64,000 nt of DNA from Anastrepha obliqua (Eukaryota; Arthropoda; Insecta; Diptera; Tephritidae), in NCBI RefSeq assembly GCF_027943255.1, contig NC_072892.1:32077792-32141791 (forward strand), read 5' to 3'. A program made the translations under genes and the position numbers. How positions within the stretch are numbered: position 1 is the first letter of the stretch; the number at the start of each line of letters is the position of its first letter. The notes under the pieces are model-generated. The model did not search any database, had not been told where the DNA came from, and saw only the letters and a list, made by a program, of their open reading frames with translations. Positions 23,217 to 35,100 of this stretch are shown piece by piece.

Positions 23217-23955
23217 TTAAGGGGTCAGTCTACTTTGGAGACTCGAAAAAAAGGCTATATTCGTGATTTTTTTTTTGAGAAAACTATAAATGATAGTAAT
23301 ATAAAATTTGTTTGATTTATTAAATAAAGTCTTAAAATTCAGAAATAAATTTTTTTTTATTCAATTTTATAGTATTTTTAGTAAAAAAATAGCAGTGAAG
23401 CGTAACGTCTCAAACATGGGTTGGTGAGGCAGCTCCATCAGAACTCAAGAACGGCTTGTCTGAAACAAAAAAATCAAAATGTTTCAGATTCAGTAAGATA
23501 CTGGCTACAAAATGACCCTCGGATATTAGGTTTTAATGAAGACAAAAAAAATGGCTGATAAAAATGGAAAATTTTTGATAGAACGGTTTTTTTTTTCGCA
23601 TATTTAAAAAAAATATATAGTAAAAATTTAAAATTTCAAAACCCCCGAGCGTCAATTTGGTGCAAATTATGTCTAGAATAGGTGATCCAAATTTTATGAA
23701 AATCGGTTGATTAGTTTTTGAGATACAGTGGAGCTAGATTTTGAAAACGTTGTTTTGAGAAAAACGCGTTTAAAGTTTTTAATGTGCGCTATACGCGCAG
23801 GTAGACGAAATGATGTTCAGGTAAAAAAAAAATAGTTAGAGTGCTCGGATTTTCTTAAAATTTTTACACAATATTTCTGGATATATATACTTTCAAATTA
23901 TGCAAAAAAAAAAAATTGAAAAATTTTAAAGTGACAAAGTAGACTAACCCCTTAA
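23217..23955 (-). mobile_element. TTAA-bounded MITE-like element E2
   Basis: Begins TTAA-GGGGTCAGTCTACTTTG and ends CAAAGTAGACTAACCCC-TTAA. The family motif GAGAAAAACGCGTTTAAAG is at 23757-23775, 180 bp from the right end. No coding frame is seen. Its right TTAA is also the left TTAA of E3. Confidence 0.75.
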
Positions 23956-24671
23956 GGGGGTATGGTATTTTTTTTTTTCATTTTTTTTTTTTTTTTTAAT
24001 TTATTCTATAACATCTTAAGATTATTGTGTGAAAGTTTGAAGTGCATTAGAATAAAATTGTCAAAGACACAAAGGATTAAGTATCTACCTCTCCAACCGG
24101 ATTTCACAATCTTCACAAATCTTTAAACGCGTTTTTCTCACACTTTCCTTTTTTACGGTCGGTGTCCACTGTAGATTCATATCTACTGCACCGATTCTTT
24201 TCAAATTTGGTTTTTTTGTTTCTTTATTTTATTCACGAGGTAATGACGTCGAGTTTTTTTTTTTTAATTTTGTCATATTTTAAAACAACAAAGTTTTCAA
24301 GTTTTTTTTATGAAAAATCGGTGTTTTGACTTCAAAGCGCTTTAAAAAATTAAAAAAAAAAAAAAACATTCGACGTTGTTACCTGCGAAACTTTATTAGC
24401 TGATGAAATCAATTTGGTTTTTTGATTTTAGTTGATCCAGTAATGAGTTCTGAGGGACACCGCAATAAAACTTTTTTATGAGACGTCCGCGAAGATTCGC
24501 TGCCACCAACTCATTTCTTCATAAAAATCAATGAAAATTTCACACAATATTCTTTAAATATGACTTTATAATGAAGTAATTTTAAAATTTTGAATAAATC
24601 AACTGTGTCGACAAAAAAAATTTCGAAAAATATGCTTGTTTTACACCGAATTAACCATACTACCCCCTTAA
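23952..24671 (+). mobile_element. TTAA-bounded MITE-like element E3
   Basis: Begins TTAA-GGGGGTATGGTA and ends ACCATACTACCCCC-TTAA. The motif CTTTAAACGCGTTTTTCTC is at 24121-24139, 169 bp from the left end, in the opposite orientation to E2. No coding frame is seen. The ends differ from E2, so it is a different subfamily. Confidence 0.75.
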
Positions 24672-24849
24672 ATTTCGGGTTAAAAATGGATTCATTGGTG
24701 CGAAAATCTTAGAAATATTGGGAAACTGTTTCGGCGATGATTCGAAAACACTGAAATCTATTGGCGTTGAGATCGTTGAACTTGAGTGGTTTCGTAGTTT
24801 CTTGTTAGATCGGAATCAGATTTTAGAGATTTGAATTTATTGAAAGTTT

Positions 24850-25160
24850 GCACTTCATCTCTCTACTCATCACAGTACCTCATCCAGACCCAGTTGTTTA
24901 AGATAGAGCTGAGTTGGACTGACTTTCTTCCAGCTGTAAATGGTCGGAGATGTCTCAACCTTCTCTGTGCTATAGCACTACATTCAAGGAGAAGGTGCAT
25001 TGGTGTCACCTGAGATTGGTCACAGAAACGACAAGAGTCAGTGGACCATATCCCGATCATGTGCAGATCGCTTATAGATTCATCTATGTCAAAAAAGGTA
25101 GTAGTCGAAGTTGGTTTACCACTGGGGTCGGTCCAAGCTCCCTTATCCTTCAATATTTAT
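24850..25160 (-). pseudogene. LINE C-terminal zinc-knuckle fragment
   Basis: The minus-strand frame 25153-24863 contains CRFCDQSQVTPMHLLLECSA, the C-x2-C...H...C pattern of the end of I/R1-type LINE polyproteins, followed by LSSILNNWVWM. It is heavily 5'-truncated. Confidence 0.6.
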
Positions 25161-25194
25161 CTTAATGTTATAAATATTAAGCACTAAAACATTG

Positions 25195-26015
25195 TAAGAT
25201 AAAACTATTTGTTGACGATACAAAGATGCAAGAACACCTTGACTGTTTATGGAATTGGTTGTGTGTAAATAAACTAAAGCTAAATATGACAAAAACAAAG
25301 TGTCCGATCCTTTCTAGAGCCACCTCTGGGAACCATAACTTACAAATTAAAAATGAAAAAGTCGAAGAAGTAAAAGTCATTAAATATCTAGAAATTTATA
25401 TCGATAATAAGTTAAAATTTAAGGAGCTCGTTGCATGTACCCTTAATATACCCAGCAAATATTTTATCACGCTATGAAGTTCGTGTTTAACAAGGATGAT
25501 CGATTACCAGGCTTGACCACCCGAAGCAAAATTGAGAGAGTAACTTCGGCTGCCACTCACCGGGTACTCGGCAGCAGAATTCGGCTCGCTCATTTTACGC
25601 ACATTCACAAACTCGTCCAATCAGTTGTTGTTCAGAGGGCAGCGAAGAAACATTAGGGCAGGTTTCGTTAATTTTTTTTTCATATATCACCGACATAATC
25701 TCAAATTTTTCGTAAACATGACCTCATTTACGTCAGCCAATCAGCTGATTGCTTCTAAATCGCTGAGAGCCGGTTAACGGTCTGATGTTGGCCACACCTC
25801 TGCAGGTTACCGGATTATCTGTGCGATAACCTAAGATACGAAAACCACTCATATTTAATCAGGGAAAGTAATAGTTTTAGACTTCAGCTGTTTAGAACAG
25901 AAGCTGATAAGAGAAATATATTCTATAAAGGATTAAAATGTTTAATGACCAAGGTTTTAACCAATTCAAATAAAAATAGTGTTCTAGATATAAAGGAATT
26001 CAATGACAATTCGGC
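25195..26015 (+). pseudogene. LINE reverse transcriptase fragment, interrupted
   Basis: Frame 25199-25475 reads KLFVDDTKM, the F/YVDD catalytic motif of a reverse transcriptase, then LWNWLCVNKLKLNMTKTKC and VIKYLEIYIDNKLKF, the next two conserved blocks. The C-terminal part resumes at about 25815 with LPDYLCDNLRYENHSYLIRE and RTEADKRNIFYKGLKC, as in Jockey/CR1-like elements. The 25480-25810 interval carries unrelated sequence. Confidence 0.65.
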
Positions 26016-26138
26016 TAGCCCTTTCCAGCCGAATGTTCAGTGTTGCTTTATAATTCATTTTATCAGACCGCCTGTACATCAAACGACTGTGCTGCATCGT
26101 CGCCATGCCCTTTGAGTCCTTGCCATTAATAGTCGTAC

Positions 26139-27040
26139 TTGAAAAGAGATACAATGTGGTGCTGCCAGAGGCTCAATTTTGATCAAACTATGAAAATGAG
26201 CTCACGCAGCATTTTTGCGAATGGCTCCAGGACCGAGCACGGTTCCGGCTCTAATGTCTACATGGAATCCAGCGGGACAAATCTACACTTTGCTGTTGGA
26301 ATGCACCCATCTGTGTTTTAAGCGGAGGTGTATGCTGTTCAAGAAGCGATGAACTTTGTTGTGGAAAACAGATGGAGAGGCAGATTGCAGCGACAGCAAA
26401 GCTGCTCTCATGGCCTTAGACAGCCCCCCAACCACTTCAAGGGTAGTTGAGTACTGTAAATCTAGGTTGAACTATGTCAGTGGACATAATGTCCTGACGC
26501 TAACATGGGTCCTGAGACACGTGGTTCTCGCGGTTAACGAGATCTCAGGCTCTTTAACTAGGATGGGCTCTGAGGCCCACTTCCTTGGCACGGAGCCTGT
26601 TCTGCCACTCCCTTCTGCAGCCATTAACGCCATGGTCGGAAAACGGATAACTCTAACTCACAAATGAGTCTGGCAGGCTAAGAGAGGCTGCAGATGGGCA
26701 AAACGGATGTTACCTGTCATGTCCGACCGACTGTCGCGGTCCTCCTGTCATTAAAAAGAAGGACTGATGACGCGCCACTTTCTAGGGGCGAAGAGCATGG
26801 AAAAGGTAAGTATCTCAGGCAGAGCAGTCTGCCCAGCATGGGGAGAGGAGGATGAAATGGCGGGCCACTTTCTGTGTGCCTGATCGGTCTCCGATCGAAT
26901 CAGGCTTGACGTCTTTGGCACTGATGTGTTAAGAAGCGACCACCTTGGCTCCTTGATTTAAAGAAAATTAGAAAGCGAACCCGAGTACAGTGCAATAGAT
27001 TTAATTGTGTCTGAGTGCTGTACTTGCTAGCCTGTCCCGA
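26139..27040 (+). pseudogene. LINE RNase H fragment
   Basis: Plus-strand pieces in shifting frames include FANGSRTEHGSGSNVYME (start of RNase H), AEVYAVQEAMNFVVEN with the conserved Glu, SDSKAALMALDSPPTTS with the next Asp, and a degraded TWVLRHVVLAVNEISGSL in place of the usual W-V-P-G-H block. A weak zinc-knuckle-like region follows near 26870. It is not functional. Confidence 0.65.
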
Positions 27041-27231
27041 CAAAAAAAAAAACATATGTTGCTATTTTGTATAGAAGACAAAGGCGTGAGATTTCAGTGA
27101 TAAAACATTGTGAAAAATCAACGATATTTTTTAGCCACTTGAAACTTGCACTAAAATTCAATGGCCTATGAAACTGCAAACTTTTGATGAAATTGGGAAA
27201 AATTTGGTACAATACTTGAGACAATACAAGC

Positions 27232-28512
27232 TGAAGTCCAAAATAAACAAGGCTGACGTTAGAAAAATGTTTTTGGTGGCGCCATCTTTTTAATGAGTTA
27301 GTGCGTTGGAAGTTACATCCCTAGCTGACTTCCAGTGAAAGCTTGGTGACATTCGGCTCAATGGAAGCGAAGTTATTGCGTATAAAGTGTCAGTATGTTT
27401 GTATCATCGGTACAAAAATGAGTTTCGAACAAAGAGCTAATATCGAATTTTGTTTTAAAATCGGTAAAACGTTTACCGAGGCATTTGAAACGACGAAAAA
27501 AGTTCATGGCTTTGATTTTCTATCTCGTGCCAGAGTTCATGAGTGGCTTACACGCTTCAGAGATGGTTGTGAGGACATAAATGACAATGAACTTACTGGC
27601 CGCCCAAAATCAGTAATCACCGAAAACTCCATCGAAATGTTTATAAATTTATTGAAAATGAACCGAAATCATCGTTGAAATTCATGGAATCGGAGTTGAA
27701 TATCTCCAAAACAACGATTTATCGCATTTAACTGATCATTTGGGCTTACGAAAGGTCTGTGCACGTTTCATTCCGCACAAGTTAACTGAGGACCAAAAAT
27801 TGCTCAGAATTCAACATTCGAAAGACCTCATTAAAGATGCCGAGAAAAGACAAGAACTTCCTTTACAAAATGGTAACTGGTGTTGAAACGTGGTGTTCCC
27901 AACATGAAGCTGAAACTAAGCGTCAAAATGCCGAATGGAAGGCCCCAGACGAGCCACCACCCAAAAAATCGCGTTTGGAGAAGTCAAAAGTCAAGTCGAT
28001 GCTCATTTGTTTTTACGATTCCAAGGAAATTGTCCACAAGGAGTTCGTGTCAACGGGCCAAATCGTCAATGCAATTTTCTGTATTGACGTTTTGAAGCGT
28101 TTGTTGCATCACATTCGTCGTATTCGCCGTGAATACCGAGAAGCAGGAAGCTGGCGCTTATTGCATGATAATTCACCACCTCATAGATCCACTCTTGTGA
28201 CTGATTTTTCGACTAGAAATCGCATTTTAACCATCAACCATTCACCGTATTTGCCTGGTGTGGCTCCCTGTCACTTCTACCTATTCGGAAAATTGCATTT
28301 GACCATGAGAGGAAAACGTTTTGCGTCCGTAGAGACCATCCAAAAGGACATTCCGATCAATGACCCGAAACACTCTTTCGAAAAGCTTTTAGATCGCGCA
28401 AAACAATATATCGAGGCCAGAGGGGACTATTTAGAATAAATGAACTCGAGGTTATCAGAACAAAGCTCCTGTGGTTTCTATTTTAGCTCAGTCTTGTTTA
28501 TTTTCGACTTCA
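27232..28512 (+). mobile_element. Full-length DD34D mariner, inactivated
   Basis: The inverted ends TGAAGTCCAAAATAAACAAG (27232) and the complement of TGAAGTCGAAAATAAACAAG (to 28512) define 1281 bp, the usual size. The N-terminus reads MSFEQRANIEFCFKIGKTFT with WLTRFRDGCEDI. After a stop and frameshift region the 27837-28439 frame covers the catalytic domain to RGDYLE. The first catalytic Asp is Val (VTGVETW), the second is kept in LLHDNSPPH, and the third is His (APCHFYLF). Two of three catalytic residues are lost. Confidence 0.88.
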
Positions 28513-29270
28513 TAGTTATTTTTATAGTATTTAGTATATTTTTATAAAAAAAAAAATTATGTGTTTATGAAAGTTTATATGGAATACATTGTAGGGGTAT
28601 GAATTAATAGTGGGTATTATGCAATATCAGTTTTTTTAAGTTTTATCGCAGTTTTATCAAAGGGTTTTGCCTGCGCATGCAATGCTGTTGATATCGACAA
28701 TTGCAAAAGGCAAATATTATACATAGTTTGTTTTGTCAATAACAAACAGAAATGTCGCCACAAGCTATGATATTATAACAGTAAAGCGATTCATGAGTAC
28801 ATACAAAAATTTAATTATCATGCGATTTCTTATATACAGGGTGGTTCAAAATACATGTTAAAATAAATATAAATGAAATCAAATGAACTAGACTTAAATT
28901 TTGTTCATATATTTTATTAGAAAGAATTAACGATATTCAACGATATTAACGCTTGAATCGTCTTTGGATTCAGCTTCATTCAACTCGAGTCGTTTCGTCA
29001 ATGTCTGACTAGCTAACATCTGTTAGTGCATTTTTAATCGAAAGTTTATCGAGAGATAAGCTATCGGTAAGTCGCTAACCAAAAGAAAAACTGGCAGCTG
29101 ATAGCAGTAAAAATAATAATAAAAAAATTAAAAATAAATAAAATTTTACTTTACTAAAGTTTTACTTTTAAAGTTTATTAAGACTGTTTTTTAATAATAG
29201 AGCATTTAGAACAGAATTTAACTTCTGCATTTACAAGAACTTTTTCTAATTATTATGCGAAATGATAAAA
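28513..29270. other. No gene; one orphan transposon end
   Basis: TATACAGGGTGGTTCAAAA at 28834-28852 looks like the TA plus terminal repeat of a DD41D-type element, but no matching right end is visible. The rest is AT-rich and unassigned. Confidence 0.4.
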
Positions 29271-29800
29271 TGTCCAATGCTAGTGTAAGACTTGATAGAG
29301 CTTTTGCTTGAACGGCCAGTAACACTACGAGGTCGTTTGAAAAGTTCATACGCTGCTTCAGGCGTTGAAATACGTTAACCTCTCATTTTAATTTTGTTGT
29401 TCGAGAACAAAAAGAAATCATTAGGTGCCAAATCAGGGATGTAAGGCCATTAAATCGACCTTTTAAGTACTCAAAAACTCTCTTGTGTAAGCCGATACGT
29501 GAGAGCTCGCATTGTCTTGACGACGGATGATTCGTGTTCGGCAATCGGCTTTCCTGAATTCTCCCAAAAACTTCTGGCAAAAAAATGGTCGTGTATAACT
29601 TAGAATTGACTGTTTTAAGATTCTCTAGTGGAAGAGTTGCGATGTGACCAGATTTTCCGAAAAAAACAGGCGACCATTTGCTTTGAAGTGTTTTTCTTAA
29701 GCTTGGATTAAGCTCCTACGTACGGTTTTTCTGCAGACGTATATGAAGTCTTACAAATCAAAAACTATTACTATAAATAAGTCTAGATTGCGAATTTTAT
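29271..29800 (-). pseudogene. Degenerate mariner fragment
   Basis: The minus strand, in several frames, gives ACFFGKSGHIATLPLENLKT, HHDNASSHVSAYTREF-like sequence with the second Asp region, IPDLAPNDFFLFSNNK with the third Asp, and STPEAAYELFK. This is the catalytic half of a DD34D mariner. The N-terminal half and the ends are missing. Confidence 0.6.
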
Positions 29801-29839
29801 TTACATTTTTTAATACAGTTTACTTGGCAGCAGTGATGA

Positions 29840-29935
29840 TGCAGGTGGGTAGGTGAAATGGTTGAAGTGCCAGTCTGGCACTCCTTAAGTAGCCGTAGCG
29901 CTGTTTTGATACCATTATCAGGAATGATACAACAA
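29840..29935 (-). repeat. LINE 3' end
   Basis: GGTGAAATGGTTGAAGTGCC and TGGCACTCCTTAAGTAGC match the left (3') end of the 30.6-kb LINE and the 61-bp insertion at 39.8 kb. It is a very short 5'-truncated copy. Confidence 0.55.
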
Positions 29936-30299
29936 TCAGTACAATTAATTTTACAAAATAAACATAAACCAGTTTTCTCAGTAAGATTTGGTTTGAGTTA
30001 GATGAGCAACTCTTTCACAACATATTTCAAATTGTGCAAGGCGCGTTATCTTTGCCGTATTCACCGGCAGGTGTTGAATGTATATTTTTACTAAATAATC
30101 TTATCGTTTGCCGATTAGCACGAGAAAGAAACGACTAGCGCGCTTTGTTAAACTCGGCCAAAATCAGTTAAGCGATTATCGTGCCAATTAAGAAGAAGAG
30201 AGAATCTTATCAAAACAAAATGTAGATAAAATCGCGTACTTCTCGCTTAGAAACCAATGACCCAATTAAAAACAGCTTAACCCAGCAGTTTCCATTATC

Positions 30300-30478
30300 C
30301 AAAATTAATCATCGAATTTTGTTTTTGAATAATTTTTATACTAAAAAAAAAAAAAACTTGATTTTGAGTGAAAGAAATCTTTATTTTGACCTTTACGCGC
30401 TGCATTGCATGCCTGTTTGTTGCCGTTTGCAAAAATCATAGATCTTCCGATAAAGTAATTAATTTTGCGCCACCTTGT
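30300..30478. mobile_element. Short TIR element, GTGGCGCAAAATTAATCA family
   Basis: AAAATTAATCATCGAATTTTG on the left and CCGATAAAGTAATTAATTTTG followed by CGCCACCTTGTG on the right are related to the 22.7-kb copy, with the same internal ATCTTTATTTTGACCTTTAC block. About 180 bp; the left terminus is truncated. Confidence 0.6.
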
Positions 30479-30590
30479 GTAATATTGGGTGCGATTTATG
30501 TTGCATATAGTCAAAAGTTCTTTTCTTTGTGTTTAGTACAATTTTGTTATATCACATAGCATCATGACGCCCTCTGCTCCAATAGGATTT

Positions 30591-31340
30591 AGGTAGGTAG
30601 GTAGGTAGGTAGGAGAAATGGTTAAATACCACTCTGCCCTTCCCAAGTAGCACTTAAGCGGCATCTTGATGTCATTATGAGACCTCCAACAGGCAGATAT
30701 CTACAGCCAACCAGAGCTGTTGATATAATGGGGTCGATTGATGGGATTTAGGTTGGCAAACTGCCCCAGGCTGTAGAAGAAAGCAGCACCCGCTGACCTT
30801 ACTGACCTAGCTTCCAAACCCGGACATTTACAGAGAGAGTGCACATTAGTCTTATTCTCCGAAAGGTCCCCACAGCCGCTGCAGTGAGGATTAAATGGTA
30901 AACCTAACTTTTTCACCTGTGTGCCGTTCGTCCAATGACCGGTTAACACAGCTACAAGTTTGGAAATTGAATAGCGTGGAGTACCCATAACTTTCTGCGT
31001 TCTCCGTCTTTTGTACTGGGGCCAAAAGGTTTTCAACAAAGCGCATGAAGAAATAGAGCTCCATCTTTTTCAATTCAAGTTGTGCAATTCCTATTTAACA
31101 ACAGTCAGGGAGATGCCGATGACCGGATAGGAGATCTCTGAGCCCAATTCAGTCCTCTTCCTAGCAAGCTCACCTTTCATTTCCCTCTATGTTCCTATGC
31201 CCTGGCACCCAGTTCAGAGATATGCTGCACACTAAAGAGATTTGATCTGCTCCTTACAGGAGTTGACTAGTTTGAATCTGCACCATGACGGCGTCGTCAG
31301 AGCCTTGATCTAACAAGAGTTTATGGAAACAAATTGAAAT
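30591..31340 (-). mobile_element. 5'-truncated LINE with (CCTA)n tail
   Basis: On the minus strand a degraded RNase H end reads [19 protein letters not shown] sequence near 31160-31200, with ARKRTELGSEISYPVIG. Next comes the C-terminal domain RYSISKLVAVLTGHWTNG, HCSGCGDLSENKTNVHSLC (zinc motif) and a final PHYINSSGWL. The 3' end is a tandem TAGG repeat (30591-30614 on the plus strand), so this family ends in a microsatellite rather than poly(A). Confidence 0.7.
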
Positions 31341-32070
31341 TATAATAAATAATATAGCATCATTGCTTGGCAGTAGCCAATAGTAAAACTGAAATTTGTG
31401 ATCAGCTAGTCATAGAACCTGAGGGATGCCTTCCTAGAACCTTTAGGAAGTTTCTCTTCCTTTTCAGAGAAAGTGACAGTTGATCGGTCTCACAATATTT
31501 CTTGCAAATGGCATGTTTGGGTTCAGCATAGCGAAAGCATTAATGTAATACAATTTCAAACTAATTATTCGCAAAAAATTAAAAATAATATGGCTTTCAC
31601 CGCTTAAGCGCAGACGTTTCTTATTTCGTTCTCTAGAGGCCTGATACTCGCGCTGACTGAGAGTCAAGACTTTGAGCGGCGTTAATCAGTGTTAAAATTA
31701 CAGATGTTTCAAAAAGATCACTGCACTTGGATCATCCTGTATGCCCATTCTAAAATATATGGAGTCAATGCATTTGTATGTGTCTGTGTGCCCGCTTGCA
31801 ATTTTCGTCGACAATCTGTGGTCATTAAATAAGCTATCGCATTTTGTTGCAACTCGAAATTACAGTAGTTGCCTTTAAATAAACAGAAAATTGCTTTACA
31901 ACATTTCTCATTATTGTGTATTCAGGCATTTCAGTAGATTTGTGCAATGCATTGTTTATAATTTTCGTTGATTCTCTATAGTCGACATTTATTTACCTGT
32001 TTTAGTAATGTTTTGCTTCTTTTTTATTTGGTATAATTACATTTGGTTTCCGTTTTTCTTCTCGTTGCAG
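31341..32070. other. Region just upstream of the first coding exon
   Basis: No repeat or ORF is recognised. The last bases, CTTCTCGTTGCAG, are a good splice acceptor, so this is the 3' end of an intron inside the 5' UTR of the ABC transporter gene. Confidence 0.5.
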
Positions 32071-32081
32071 TGTAAAACAAA

Positions 32082-32158
32082 ATGCAGTCGGTTAAAACTA
32101 ACGATTTGCCGGAGAATCCGCGTGAACGTGCCAATGTGATATCTGCGCTTTGCTTTTG
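32082..32158 (+). CDS. ABC transporter coding exon 1
   Basis: Starts [20 protein letters not shown] and ends in the first two bases of a Trp codon before GTAAG. The [17 protein letters not shown] stretch is the conserved N-terminal signature of fly MRP4-like proteins. Confidence 0.9.
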
Positions 32159-35100
32159 GTAAGCCTTTTGACATACATACATACATATACACACTTATAC
32201 ATATGTATACTTAGTCCTGCCATAAGTTCTGTTACAAGTTAAGTTCGTTATATATGTGAAGTAATAATACTTTTTTTAATGAAGTTAGTTTTTTTAAATC
32301 ACAAAAATATTAAAAAAAAATTATTCTCAGGCGAAATGGTCACTATTTGCTTTTACACAAGTTTTCAAACGATTAGGCCATTCAGTTATTGCAGCACCCG
32401 CGGTTTCCATAGACATTGACGTCGCTGCTCGAACCAAAATTGTTTGAGACTCTGCAAATTTCTGTGAGGTCTTCGACAGGCCATGTTCTTCAATTTTGAC
32501 CAAAAACTGTAGCCCAATGGATTCAGCTCTGGACTTCCAGACGGCCAATCTTCGGAGGCTATGAACCCAGGCATATTGTTTTTCGCAACTGCTGGGTGGT
32601 TATTGCCTTACGAGCTGGAGCGGAATCTTGCTGGAAACTCCAACGCTCCCCATTGAGGAGAGTACTGCTCAACTGCTTCACCACGCCTTCTAAGACATCC
32701 TCCTGGTACACTTTTGCCCCAGTCTTAACCCTTTTTTCGCAGAAATTAAGAGATGTAACGCCTTTACAAGACACTCCCCACCAAACCATTACGGAGATTG
32801 GATGGTGGCCACGCTGAACCCTTGGAACAACATTTTTTGCGTCTTTAGAAGTTTTAGCATAGATTTTGTCGTTTTGCTTGTCAACAACTTCTTCAACAGT
32901 GGAGGTTTTCTCATCTGTGAAAAGAATATTTTCACGGCCGTTGAACGCGTGCCACCTGCTTGCATCTGTGGAGCCTAATTTTCTCCGAAAGCGTTGTCAA
33001 AAGATGACCAGTTGAGCGGCCGAAGTATTTCAGTCTTGATATGGATCTGGTTGATACATTCATTTCCCTGGGCATAATTTTCTGCTTTCTAAAGGGATTT
33101 TTGCAAATTATTTCTGGAACGGCTTTTATGGCTGCACTGGTGCGAACCACGCGAAGGACGATCACTCCTTTTTATGTCTGTCACTTCAGACGTTTGGGAA
33201 AAATGATTGGTGGTGCGGTAAACAAACATTCTCGAAATATTAAGTTTTTTCAGTAATTCGTAAATCTCACTAGCACTTTTACCACACTTTTGTAATGCAA
33301 TCACTGCAATGCGATTTTCCTTAGCTCCCCACACCATTGGTAATAAGCGAAATTTGGCACAAAACTGAGTATAACAAAAGCAAAAATAACGGATATTTTC
33401 TCTGCGAATTTGTTCTCGCCGTATGCATTGAAAAATTTGTCACAGAATTTATGGCAAGATTAAGTATAAATCTTTTGATAGGGTGATTAATATTGTGCCA
33501 CCTTATAGTTCGTCTTTTCCTGCAGGGATATTATAGGCACATACGTGCACAACCTACCAATTTAACTTTTGTTGACAGCTGGCCTAAGCCCGCTATTCCG
33601 CCCTTATGATAAAACTGCACGCTACTATGCAATAAGTTCAGTTAATACGTGCAAATGACTTTAAAAATTATATTATATTATATATATTTGTACATATGCA
33701 AAGAACCGCGTATGTGCTTCACTTGCATTTGCATGCATTTTGGAAAATATAATTATCGAAAAATAATAAATAAAAATAGCTTTGATGGAAATAATGAAGT
33801 TCAAGGGGTACTTAGCTTTCAATGGTTTTTGATCGACATCGAAATTTCTTACAAAGTGCGAATATTACAATAATTAACAATAATGTTTGAATTTATATCT
33901 CCACTGAACAACAATTTAACAGCCGACGCAGAACTGAATGCGTGAATCATGAGTTTTAAATGGGCGTGAAGTGACTGGCGTTGTGCCTTATTGATAGTCA
34001 TTACAAGAGCTGGACGAACGGGGGAAAACATACAGTTTTCTTAATTCTCAAATAATATTGGAAGAAATCAAGGGAGTGCAACTTCAGCTTACCTCGTTGA
34101 TTTTTCAGAAATATACAGGGTGGCTGATGAATTTTGCTACATTAAGAAACTCAAATAACTTTTTTTTAGTGTATGGAATTCATTTATTTTTTTTTCAAGT
34201 TGAAGGTCATTAAATTTTATTAAATGTAGCTTAACTAGTTTTAAAAATAATTGCATTTAAATGCCCCCCCCATGCTCGTTGACACAAGTGCAGCATCTTA
34301 GTAAAAAGTTGTTCATTGCTGCTTTGAGAGTTGCGACAGGAATAGCCGCAATTGTTGCCCGAATGGATTGTTTTAGTTCATCCAAATTTGTTGGCTTTGT
34401 TTTATAAACTTCTTGTTTACATAAACCCCACAAGAAAAAGTCAGGTGCAGTAAGGTCAGGCGACCTGGGGGGCCAACGAAATTCGGAGTTTCTTGAAATC
34501 AGTTTATTGGGAAATTTTCGTCGCAACTCTGTCATAACAGTCTGGGCTATGTGAGACGTTGCCCCATCTTGTTGAAACCACACAGAGTTGAAAGGAATTC
34601 TCTTTCGGCGTAGTTCTGGATAGAAAAATTCTTTCAGCATTTTCAAATAACGGTCTCCAGTAACCGTAACGGTGTGACCATTTTCTTCAAAAAAATAAGG
34701 CCCGACAATACAGCGTGAAGAAACCGCACACTGTCACGCGAAGAGGATGCAATTCCGTCTCGTGGAGTATCTGTGGGTTAGAAGTACTCCATATTCGACA
34801 ATTTTGTTTGTTCACATTGCCGTTTAAATCGAAATGGGCCTCATCAGACATGAAAAGGCAGTTTAACATGTTTTGGTCTTCTTCCACCATTTGCAGGATC
34901 TTCTGGCAAAATTCCAAGCGAATCGGCAAATCTGCTGCATTCAGTTTGTTAGCCATTTGAATTTTGTAGGGAAATAAGTCTAAATCTTTGTGCATTATTG
35001 TTTGCAAAGACTGTCGGCTGACACCAAGTTGAGCAGATAAGCTTCTTGTTGAAACCCTTGGATTGCTTTGTATAGCTGCAGTTACAGCAGCGATCGTTTC

